From contig CAIXNZ010000029.1 of NCBI GenBank assembly GCA_903920975.1, positions 1 to 14,214 of the forward strand: 14,214 bases of DNA, in the 5' to 3' direction. Shown here in pieces: positions 7,229-13,298 of this stretch. The position numbers and the translations under genes are program-made. Under the pieces are notes generated by a model, which saw nothing but the letters and a program-made list of their open reading frames with translations, ran no database searches and was not told where the DNA came from. Positions within the stretch are counted from its first letter, which is position 1; every line of letters begins with the position of its first letter. Origin of the DNA: Candidatus Falkowiibacteriota bacterium. GTDB lineage: Bacteria; Patescibacteriota; Patescibacteriia; CAIXNZ01.

Positions 7229-8182
7229 ATGAAAAATTTTTGGTTAAAATTAAAGAAACCGATTATTGCCTTGGCGCCCATGGCAGGTATTACTGATTCG
7301 GCTTTTCGGCAAATCTGTAAAGATTTTGGCGCGGATTTGGTTTATTCTGAAATGATTTCAGTTGATGGTTCGCACTATAAATCAGCCAAAACCTTAGAAC
7401 TGATGAAATTTAATAAAAAAGAAAAGCCCATTATTGTTCAGTTATTTGGCTCTAAGCCGGAACTTTTTAGCGAGGCCGCAAAAATGGCAGAGAAACTTGG
7501 CGCTGATGGCATTGATATTAATTTTGGCTGTCCCGCACCCAAGATTTATAAAAGTGGCGGGGGAGTGAAATTAATGCGCGATTTGGATTTATGCTATGAA
7601 ATTATTAAAGCAACTTGTGAGGCAGTGAAAATCCCGGTTTCCATAAAAGTCAGGAGTTCAATTATTTTGATTAATTCAAAAAGTAATGTAACTGCCTTAG
7701 ATTTAATTGAAAAAATTAAAGATTTACCAGTGGCTGCGGTAATGATTCATGGTCGTAGTTATGAAAAAGGATTTAGCGGCTCCGTGGATTTTGAAATTAT
7801 AAAAAAGGTTAAACAAAATTTTTCTGGAATTGTTTTGGGTAATGGCGGTATTATGAGTCCTGAAAAAGCCAAGGAAATGATTGAGCAAACAGGGGTTGAT
7901 GGCATTGGCTTGGCACAAGGAGTTTTGGGCAAGCCTTGGCTATTTGAACAAATTAAAAGTTATTTGAAAACCGGAAAATATAAAGAATATAATTTTTCGC
8001 AAATAAAAAAAGTGGTACTCGCTCATGCCAAATTAGATTATAAATTAAAAGGTCCACAGGGCATTTTAGAAATGAGAAAACATTTGGGCTGGTATTTTCG
8101 GGGATTTGAGGGCGCAAGCGCTTTGAGACAAAAATTGGTAAAAGTGGAAAGTTTAGAGGATATTAAAAAGATTTTGAAATAA
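7229..8182 (+). CDS. dusB: tRNA-dihydrouridine synthase (Dus family)
   Basis: FMN-dependent enzyme that reduces specific uridines in tRNA D-loops to dihydrouridine using NADPH. From the ATG at 7229 it has 317 residues, close to E. coli DusB (321). Seen in order: IALAPMAGITDSAFR (13-27, FMN-binding), catalytic cysteine C101 in DINFGCPAPKI, conserved K140 (SIKVR), H174 in IHGRSYEKGFSG, GNGG at 204-207, and GVLGKPWLF; the usual GR phosphate-binding pair before that motif reads AQ. The helical C-terminal domain (KLDYKLKGPQGILEMRKHLGWYFRGFEGA) fits. A TTG at 7220 would add three residues but lies inside a hairpin stem, so I prefer the ATG. The DusB subclass is a best guess; DusA or DusC are less likely from the C-terminal domain. 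It converges with the corA-like gene. Confidence 0.93.
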   Translation: MKNFWLKLKKPIIALAPMAGITDSAFRQICKDFGADLVYSEMISVDGSHYKSAKTLELMKFNKKEKPIIVQLFGSKPELFSEAAKMAEKLGADGIDINFGCPAPKIYKSGGGVKLMRDLDLCYEIIKATCEAVKIPVSIKVRSSIILINSKSNVTALDLIEKIKDLPVAAVMIHGRSYEKGFSGSVDFEIIKKVKQNFSGIVLGNGGIMSPEKAKEMIEQTGVDGIGLAQGVLGKPWLFEQIKSYLKTGKYKEYNFSQIKKVVLAHAKLDYKLKGPQGILEMRKHLGWYFRGFEGASALRQKLVKVESLEDIKKILK

Positions 8183-8270
8183 AAAACGCTTTGGCATAAA
8201 CGAACGTTTCTGTAGGGACCCCGCGATGCGGGGTCCCTACGTTTGTTTCACAAATGCCAAAGCGTTTTTT
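8181..8270. terminator. Bidirectional terminator between dusB and the corA-like gene
   Basis: A perfect 17-bp stem, AAAAAACGCTTTGGCAT (8181-8197) with ATGCCAAAGCGTTTTTT (8254-8270), gives an A tract on one side and a T tract on the other, so it can end transcription from both strands. It begins within the dusB stop codon and ends at the stop of the minus-strand gene. A second 8-bp stem with one G-T pair (8198-8205 with 8241-8248) and a third GC-rich stem (8212-8240) stack inside its loop. Confidence 0.85.
8212..8240. repeat. GC-rich palindrome in the terminator loop
   Basis: GTAGGGACCCCGC (8212-8224), loop GAT, GCGGGGTCCCTAC (8228-8240): a perfect 13-bp inverted repeat, far more GC-rich than its surroundings. 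It resembles the dispersed GTAGGG...CCCTAC palindromes that I recall from many bacterial genomes, so it may be a small repeated element inserted into a pre-existing terminator. Copy number elsewhere is not visible. Confidence 0.6.
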
Positions 8271-9208
8271 TATATCCACTTTTTGTATCTAAAATATGTA
8301 TACATAAAGACAGAAGCAACAATCATGATGCCAACAATTTTCCAAAAATCCATAAATGATCCGATAAAGGGCATATATTTCATATCAGTCATGCTAAAAA
8401 TACTAGCGATCAATGTTAGGGGGAAGACAATGACTGAAAAAATTGTCAGGGTCCTCATGATGTCATTAAGCTTAAAAGTAACCAGGGCGCTATTAGTATC
8501 TTCCAGGGCATTAATGGTTTGTTGATAATTTTCCAAAATGTCCCAGATCGTATAGACATGATCAAACAAATCAGAATAATAATTATCAATTTTTCCCTCT
8601 TGTTTATTAAACAGCTTTAATTGCAATTTAATGAAGTTTTTTAAAATATTTCGATGAAACTGCATGATCTTTCGGAAATAGACAATATTTCTTTTGACCA
8701 CTAAAATTTCCTTGACCATGGCGCGTTCTTTGCCTGCAAAAATATTTTTTTCAATAGCATTTATGTCTTCGCTGATATGATCGGTCATGGGCAAAAGAGA
8801 AACATAAAGCCGTTCTAAGATTTCATAAAGTAATATGGCGGGATTATCATTGAAATATAAATCACGGTCATTTTTTTCTTTTTGACAGGTGGTGAAAAAG
8901 CTTTTTAACACATTGAGTTGATCGTAATGAATGGTAATCAAATGATCTTTGGTAATAAAAATATCCATTTCCGCCGGAACAATTTCGCGGGTCTTGCGGT
9001 TATAAACGGGAAAAAGCAAGACTAAAAAAATATAATTGGACTGGATATTAATTTTAGGGCGCTGGGCATGCTTGTGCGCATAAGAATCATTAAGGTCAAA
9101 TTGGTTAAATTTGAACTTTTTCTTGAGGTAGGAAATCTCTTTTTCTGAAGCATTAAGGACGTTTAGCCAGCTAAATTTTTGTGTTTTTATTATTTGGGTT
9201 TGCGGCAT
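8270..9208 (-). CDS. CorA-like magnesium/divalent cation transporter with altered GMN motif
   Basis: The 312-residue product has the CorA layout: an N-terminal mixed cytosolic domain (about 1-130), long helices of the funnel (about 130-250), and two C-terminal membrane helices, TLTIFSVIVFPLTLIASIF (253-271) and about 289-306, with the basic tail YFRYKKWI. CorA proteins form pentameric inner-membrane channels for Mg2+ or related ions. The selectivity motif at the end of the first membrane helix is normally (Y)GMN; here it reads FSMTD, so G becomes S272 and N becomes T274. The following MKYMPFIGSFMDFW keeps the conserved proline and tryptophan. Ion choice is therefore uncertain. It is a single-gene unit, with its own promoter at 9287-9295 and a shared terminator with dusB. 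The ATG has no Shine-Dalgarno-like sequence upstream. Confidence 0.87.
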   Translation of the reverse strand: MPQTQIIKTQKFSWLNVLNASEKEISYLKKKFKFNQFDLNDSYAHKHAQRPKINIQSNYIFLVLLFPVYNRKTREIVPAEMDIFITKDHLITIHYDQLNVLKSFFTTCQKEKNDRDLYFNDNPAILLYEILERLYVSLLPMTDHISEDINAIEKNIFAGKERAMVKEILVVKRNIVYFRKIMQFHRNILKNFIKLQLKLFNKQEGKIDNYYSDLFDHVYTIWDILENYQQTINALEDTNSALVTFKLNDIMRTLTIFSVIVFPLTLIASIFSMTDMKYMPFIGSFMDFWKIVGIMIVASVFMYTYFRYKKWI

Positions 9209-9231
9209 TTTATTTTGGTTTTAGTTTAGCC

Positions 9232-9255
9232 TTATAGAGTTATAGAATTATAGAT
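9232..9255. repeat. Three 8-base tandem repeats in the corA-like gene leader
   Basis: TTATAGAG, TTATAGAA and TTATAGAT follow each other without gaps. They lie between the predicted start of the minus-strand transcript (about 9280) and its start codon (9208). The first seven bases of each unit are identical. Confidence 0.6.
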
Positions 9256-9262
9256 TATTGCC

Positions 9263-9337
9263 TTTAAGTCCTGTAATTGTACCATTATTATAACATAAAA
9301 TTGGCCTTTTGGCGAAATCCACTGGCCAGGACTTTAA
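9263..9337. repeat. Inverted repeat bracketing the divergent promoters
   Basis: TTTAAGTCCTG (9263-9273) and CAGGACTTTAA (9327-9337) are inverted copies with 10 of 11 bases matching and a perfect 8-base core (AAGTCCTG/CAGGACTT). The left arm lies just downstream of the predicted minus-strand transcription start, and the right arm overlaps the -35 zone of the plus-strand promoter. It could be an operator pair; it may also be chance. Confidence 0.35.
9287..9295 (-). promoter_or_regulatory. Extended -10 promoter of the corA-like gene
   Basis: On the minus strand this reads TGTTATAAT, a perfect extended -10 (TGN-TATAAT). No good -35 is seen 16-18 bases further up. Predicted start is near 9280, giving a leader of about 72 bases. 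Confidence 0.55.
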
Positions 9338-9352
9338 TTTTTGACTTAATTA

Positions 9353-9361
9353 TGCTATATT
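9353..9361 (+). promoter_or_regulatory. Extended -10 promoter of the 9397-13116 gene unit
   Basis: TGCTATATT matches an extended -10 (TGN plus TATATT). The -35 zone (TTTAAT, 9333-9338) is weak. The predicted start near 9368 leaves about 29 bases before the ATG at 9397. Confidence 0.5.
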
Positions 9362-9396
9362 TACTCTAAGAGAAGCTGATTTTTAATTTGTTTAAA

Positions 9397-9927
9397 ATGG
9401 CTAATAAAGACACGAATATCAGGAAGATTTCTGAATCAAAACAACAAGAAGAATTAATAAGGCCGGAAGAAGTTGAAGTACCGGTTAAGATTGAAGTTGG
9501 GACCAGGCCGGAAATGCCCAGGCCAGCTGAAGCGCCGTCGAAAAAGGGAGAAGAAGGCGTACAAGCGCCAGAATTACCATCTGCGCCAGCAGTCACAGCG
9601 CCAATTAGTCCGGCCAAAAGCCCGGTTTTGGAGAAAATTGAGGATGTCCTAGAAGAAGATTTGGAAGATATTTATTTTCAGCTGCCACAGGAGAAACAAG
9701 CAGAATTTGCCCAAAAGGGCGAGCAGACTGCTAATCAGATTGAAATACTACTGGGTCATGTGAAAGTTAATTTTGGCAAAATTTTAGATCTGATTAAAAA
9801 TTGGCTCAGATTTATCCCGGGTGTTAATAAATATTTTTTAGAACAAGAAGCCAAGATTAAAACTGATAAAATTATAAAAATCAAAGAAGAGGGCGGTACT
9901 ATCGGTAACGAACAAAATAAAATTTAA
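9397..9927 (+). CDS. Conserved small protein with proline-rich N-terminus, partner of the downstream ATPase
   Basis: From the ATG at 9397 the protein has 176 residues. Residues 1-75 are charged and proline-rich (EVPVKIEVGTRPEMPRPAEA and similar), likely disordered. Residues 77-165 form a compact helical region: LEKIEDVLEEDLEDIYFQLP, then QKGEQTANQIEILL, then NWLRFIPGVNKYFLEQEAKI. As I recall, this last block recurs in Patescibacteria proteins encoded beside type IV secretion-like ATPases. No signal peptide is seen; the amphipathic stretch at 128-142 (KILDLIKNWLRFIPG) might touch the membrane. It lies 15 bases before the ATPase gene and opens the unit behind its own promoter. A TTG at 9388 would add three residues; the ATG is preferred because it is the stronger start codon. 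Function is unknown. Confidence 0.8.
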   Translation: MANKDTNIRKISESKQQEELIRPEEVEVPVKIEVGTRPEMPRPAEAPSKKGEEGVQAPELPSAPAVTAPISPAKSPVLEKIEDVLEEDLEDIYFQLPQEKQAEFAQKGEQTANQIEILLGHVKVNFGKILDLIKNWLRFIPGVNKYFLEQEAKIKTDKIIKIKEEGGTIGNEQNKI

Positions 9928-9942
9928 AAATAAAAAACAAAA

Positions 9943-12528
9943 ATGCAAAATTTGCTACAACAAATGGATTTGTTTGGCATCCAGGGATCTAAAGAGTACA
10001 TCTTTTTGGGTCTTATTTTAGTTATAGCAATTATCGTCATTTATTTATTAATGTTGGCGGTCAGACTTGTTGTGCGTTCAATTTATAAAAATTCAGCATC
10101 TTTCAAACAAATTGTTTTATTGGTGGAATTGCCCAAATACGAAATGGTGGAAAAAAATGAGGCGACCAAGCCCAAAACTCAGCAGGAACTGGCAGAAAAA
10201 ATCAGCGCCATGGAAACATTTTTTTCAAACTTAGCTGGCATGCGCGCTCAAAAGGGTTTTAAATATTTTTTTGTGCCGCGTTCAGACCATATGGCTTTTG
10301 AAATCGTGCTTAAAGATGGTTTGATTTATTTTTACGTGGTGGTTAATAAGGGCTTGAAGGATTTTATTGAACAGCAAATTGCCGCCCAATTTCCGCGGGC
10401 TGTCATTGAAGAAGTTGAAGATTATAATATTTTTAATCCGCATGGCGTTATCAAGGGCGCTATGCTTAAATTTAAAAAAGAATATATTTATCCCATTAAA
10501 ACTTATCGCAAGGCAGATACTGACACATTAAGCGCACTGACAAGCGCCTTGAGCAAGTTAGATAAAAATTCTGGCGCCGCCATTCAGGTGATTGTCCGTT
10601 CTGCCACGCCAGACTGGCACAAGTGGGGGCAAAAGACCGCTTCTGTCGCACATCAGGGTAAAAAATTATCCGAAGCCATTTCCGAAGCTCGCGGTTCTGG
10701 CGCCATGAAAGTGGCCAGCTTTATGAAATATTCTGGCTTAAGCAGTGAAACAAAAAAACCTGGAGCCGAACCAGCCAAGCCATATCAGCTTTCAGCCATG
10801 GAACAGGAAATTCTCAAAGGCATTGAAGAAAAGGCTTCTAAGGGCGGACTGGATGTTAATATCAGGGTTATTGTTTCAGCTGATACTCAAGCCAAGGCCG
10901 ATATTTATTTGGAAAATATCTTAAACAGCTTTTCGCAATTTAATATTTATGAATTTGGCAATGCGCTTAAGCGTTATACGCCTTCAACAAAAAGATTGAT
11001 TAATGATTTTATTTATCGCGAATTTGACGAGGCCGGTAAAATGATTATGAACACCGAAGAATTAACTTCAATTTATCATTTTCCTTTGGGTCATATTGAA
11101 ACACCCAATATTGTCTGGCTGACTTCGCGCAAATCTGCGCCTCCGACCAATATGCCGGCCGAAGGCTTACTTTTAGGTATTAATGAATATCGGGGCATTG
11201 AGACTGAGGTGCGCCTCAAGCGAGAAGATCGCCGCCGCCACCTTTACATAATTGGCATGACAGGCACAGGTAAAACTTTTTTGCAGAATAATTTGATTAT
11301 TCAGGATATTATAAACGGCGAGGGCGTGTGTGTGGTTGATCCGCATGGCGATTTGGTTGAAGAAATATTAAATTATATTCCCAAGGAGCGGGCCGAAGAC
11401 GTGATTTATTTTAATCCGGCTGATACGGAAAGACCCATGGGCTTGAACATGCTGGAATTTTATAATCCAGAACAAAAAACTTTTGTCATCAATGAAATGA
11501 TGAATATTTTTGACAAGTTGTATGATTTGAAAACAACTGGCGGACCGATTTTTGAACAATACATGAGAAATGCCATGCTCTTAATCATGGAAGATCCGGA
11601 TTCAGGCAATACTTTGATGGAAATACCCAAAGTTTTGTCTGATGAAGAATTCAGGAAATTTAAATTGTCCAAAACCAAAACAGCCGTGGTCAAGGATTTT
11701 TGGACTAAAGAAGCGGAAAAAGCCGGCGGTGAAGCTGCGCTGGCCAATGTTGTGCCTTATATTACTTCCAAACTGACTTCTTTTATTGCCAATGATATTA
11801 TGAGGCCGATTATTGCCCAGCAAAAAAGCGCTTTTAATTTTAGGCAGGCCATGGATGAGAAAAAGATTATTTTAGTGAATTTGACCAAAGGCAAATTAGG
11901 AGACATCAATGCTAATCTTTTGGGCATGGTTGTTATTGGTAAAATTTTAATGGCTGCGCTGTCGCGCGTTGATGTGCCGGAAAATAAGAGATCAGATTTT
12001 TATCTAAATATTGATGAGTTTCAGAATTTTTTGACTGAAAGTATTTCTATAATTTTGTCAGAAGCCAGAAAATACCGCTTGTGTTTAACAATCGCTCATC
12101 AGTTTATCGGGCAATTAGTCAAGGGCAATGATACTAAAATTAAAGATGCAGTTTTTGGCAATGTGGGTACGAAAATCGCTTTTAGAATCGGCGTGGATGA
12201 TGCTGAAGTTATGGCCAAAGAATTTGCGCCGGTTTTTAATGAATATGATGTCATGAATGTGCCCAGATACAGTGCTTTCATTAAGATTCTAATTGATAAT
12301 GCTAATCCAGCGCCATTTAATATTAAAGTGCCAGGCCCTGAATTTAGGCCAAGGCCTAATCCAGAATTAGCTGCTTCCATAAAAGAGCTTTCGCGCTTGA
12401 AATATGGCAGGCCGCGGGAAATTGTGGAAGCTGAAATCACAGAGCGCGCTAAAATGGGTTCTAGCCGGGACATTTTAAGCGAGGCAGAAAAAAAGTCAGA
12501 TGAAGATGAAGAATTTATTTTTAAATAA
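9943..12528 (+). CDS. Membrane-anchored VirD4/TraG-type AAA+ ATPase (type IV secretion coupling-like)
   Basis: An 861-residue protein with one N-terminal membrane helix (about 19-42), a cytosolic region (50-330) that includes GLKDFIEQQIAAQFPRAVIE, and a motor domain. Walker A is GMTGTGKT at 438-445, followed by the coupling-protein motif VVDPHGDL with D466, Walker B LNIDEFQNF with D691 and E692, and then SEARKYRLCLTIAHQFIGQL, the counterpart of the Q-containing motif of VirD4/TrwB. Such ATPases pump DNA or protein through membranes as hexamers. The last 60 residues are charged and probably disordered. No relaxase, VirB4, VirB6 or pilus gene is in the window, so conjugation in the usual sense is not shown; DNA uptake, segregation or secretion are alternatives. 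It sits between two small conserved genes, 15 and 3 bases away. Confidence 0.88.
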   Translation: MQNLLQQMDLFGIQGSKEYIFLGLILVIAIIVIYLLMLAVRLVVRSIYKNSASFKQIVLLVELPKYEMVEKNEATKPKTQQELAEKISAMETFFSNLAGMRAQKGFKYFFVPRSDHMAFEIVLKDGLIYFYVVVNKGLKDFIEQQIAAQFPRAVIEEVEDYNIFNPHGVIKGAMLKFKKEYIYPIKTYRKADTDTLSALTSALSKLDKNSGAAIQVIVRSATPDWHKWGQKTASVAHQGKKLSEAISEARGSGAMKVASFMKYSGLSSETKKPGAEPAKPYQLSAMEQEILKGIEEKASKGGLDVNIRVIVSADTQAKADIYLENILNSFSQFNIYEFGNALKRYTPSTKRLINDFIYREFDEAGKMIMNTEELTSIYHFPLGHIETPNIVWLTSRKSAPPTNMPAEGLLLGINEYRGIETEVRLKREDRRRHLYIIGMTGTGKTFLQNNLIIQDIINGEGVCVVDPHGDLVEEILNYIPKERAEDVIYFNPADTERPMGLNMLEFYNPEQKTFVINEMMNIFDKLYDLKTTGGPIFEQYMRNAMLLIMEDPDSGNTLMEIPKVLSDEEFRKFKLSKTKTAVVKDFWTKEAEKAGGEAALANVVPYITSKLTSFIANDIMRPIIAQQKSAFNFRQAMDEKKIILVNLTKGKLGDINANLLGMVVIGKILMAALSRVDVPENKRSDFYLNIDEFQNFLTESISIILSEARKYRLCLTIAHQFIGQLVKGNDTKIKDAVFGNVGTKIAFRIGVDDAEVMAKEFAPVFNEYDVMNVPRYSAFIKILIDNANPAPFNIKVPGPEFRPRPNPELAASIKELSRLKYGRPREIVEAEITERAKMGSSRDILSEAEKKSDEDEEFIFK

Positions 12529-12531
12529 TTT

Positions 12532-13116
12532 ATGCCAAACAAAAACCAAAATCTTGACACTGTTAATATTGCTCAAAGCAAGTATCAGCTGATCAAGAAA
12601 ATATTAAAAAATATCCACGACAATCTGGGCAAGATCATTCAAATTTTGGATGAAGAGCCGGAAGAAATGGCCAATTTAGAAGGTACACTGGTCAGTATTA
12701 CTCAGGATTTGAAAGCTGCGGAAAGCGATCTGGAAGTCATGGGCAATGAAAGAATCATAGAGGGTGTTTTTGACGGCGAGAAAATGATTGCTTATGACGG
12801 CCAAGTCCATACTATTCCGCCTAATTATGCTTCCAAATCTAAACTGGTTGAAGGCGATATTTTAAAACTAACCATCACCAAACAGGGTGACTTTTTATTT
12901 AAGCAAATCGGACCCATTGACCGCAAACGCTTGCTGGGCCAGCTTTCGCTTGATAAAACGGGAAATTATCAGGTCTTGGCCGAAAAGAAAAAATACAAGG
13001 TTTTGCCAGCTTCAGTCACATATTTTAAAGGTCAACCGGGTGATGAAGTGATTATTTTGGTACCCAAGGAAGCTCCATCAAAATGGGCGGCCGTGGAAAA
13101 TATAGTAAAGAAGTAG
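12532..13116 (+). CDS. Conserved hypothetical protein, coiled-coil N-terminus and beta-rich C-terminus
   Basis: The 194-residue product has a helical, coiled-coil-like N-terminal third (15-70, SKYQLIKKILKNIHDNLGKI and following), then a beta-rich domain: ERIIEGVFDGEKMIAYDGQV (73-92), NYASKSKLVEGDILKLTITK, FKQIGPIDRKRLLGQL, and VLPASVTYFKGQPGDEVIIL, closing with SKWAAVENIVKK. I remember this second half as strongly conserved across Parcubacteria, without an assigned function. The G-D-rich small-barrel rhythm (EGDILKL, PGDEVIIL) is what nucleic-acid or translation-factor-like barrels show, but no catalytic residue stands out, so I assign nothing. It begins 3 bases after the ATPase stop and ends the unit; two terminators follow. 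Stop codon is TAG. Confidence 0.85.
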   Translation: MPNKNQNLDTVNIAQSKYQLIKKILKNIHDNLGKIIQILDEEPEEMANLEGTLVSITQDLKAAESDLEVMGNERIIEGVFDGEKMIAYDGQVHTIPPNYASKSKLVEGDILKLTITKQGDFLFKQIGPIDRKRLLGQLSLDKTGNYQVLAEKKKYKVLPASVTYFKGQPGDEVIILVPKEAPSKWAAVENIVKK

Positions 13117-13156
13117 GCTGAAACACTAATTTTTTTTCACGAATAACACTAATATG

Positions 13157-13181
13157 GAAACCCCGGGGAACTGGGGTTTTT
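13157..13181 (+). terminator. Intrinsic terminator, first copy
   Basis: GAAACCCCGG (13157-13166), loop GGAA, CTGGGGTTTT (13171-13180), plus one more T: a 10-bp stem with two G-T pairs and a U tract. It lies 41 bases after the stop of the gene ending at 13116. Confidence 0.75.
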
Positions 13182-13230
13182 CGTACTTGATTTGAAACAC
13201 GAATTTTTTCACACGAATAACACGAATATT

Positions 13231-13257
13231 AAAATCTCGGGGAACCGAGATTTTTTT
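13231..13257 (+). terminator. Intrinsic terminator, second copy
   Basis: AAAATCTCGG (13231-13240), loop GGAA, CCGAGATTTT (13245-13254) and further Ts to 13257: a perfect 10-bp stem and a seven-T run. Two pairs differ from the first copy by compensated changes (C-G to T-A), which supports a selected hairpin. Confidence 0.85.
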
Positions 13258-13261
13258 ATGC

Positions 13262-13290
13262 TTGATATTTTAATTAAAGTAGCATAAAAT
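13262..13290 (+). promoter_or_regulatory. Promoter of dnaX, nearly leaderless
   Basis: TTGATA (13262-13267), 17-base spacer, TAAAAT (13285-13290). The predicted start, 13297, is two bases before the ATG at 13299. It lies directly behind the second terminator, so dnaX appears to be expressed independently of the upstream unit. Confidence 0.65.
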
Positions 13291-13298
13291 AATGTCAT

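Larger units (their letters stand above)
13120..13267. repeat. 74-base tandem duplication carrying a terminator in each copy
   Basis: Copy one spans 13120-13193 and copy two 13194-13267. Their first 36 bases (starting GAAACAC) agree at 32 positions, both then carry a hairpin with a GGAA loop, and both end near CTTGAT (13186-13191 and 13261-13266). The copies contain ACACGAAT/CACGAATAACAC motifs repeated at short spacing. The second CTTGAT supplies the -35 of the dnaX promoter. Confidence 0.75.

Noticed and set aside
8181..8270. CRISPR repeat or small RNA gene
   Set aside because: Only one hairpin set with no repeated spaced units; position between convergent stops and flanking A/T tracts fit a terminator.
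8226..8525. Plus-strand open frame of 99 codons starting in the terminator palindrome
   Set aside because: It overlaps the corA-like gene on the opposite strand and would start inside a hairpin; the corA frame has family motifs and membrane helices.
12099..12560. Open frame of 153 codons on the minus strand
   Set aside because: It lies opposite the ATPase gene, whose motifs are clear, has Ser/Leu-rich antisense-like composition, and shows no domain.
13120..13267. Insertion sequence remnant
   Set aside because: No transposase fragment and no terminal inverted repeats; structure is a tandem duplication of a terminator unit.
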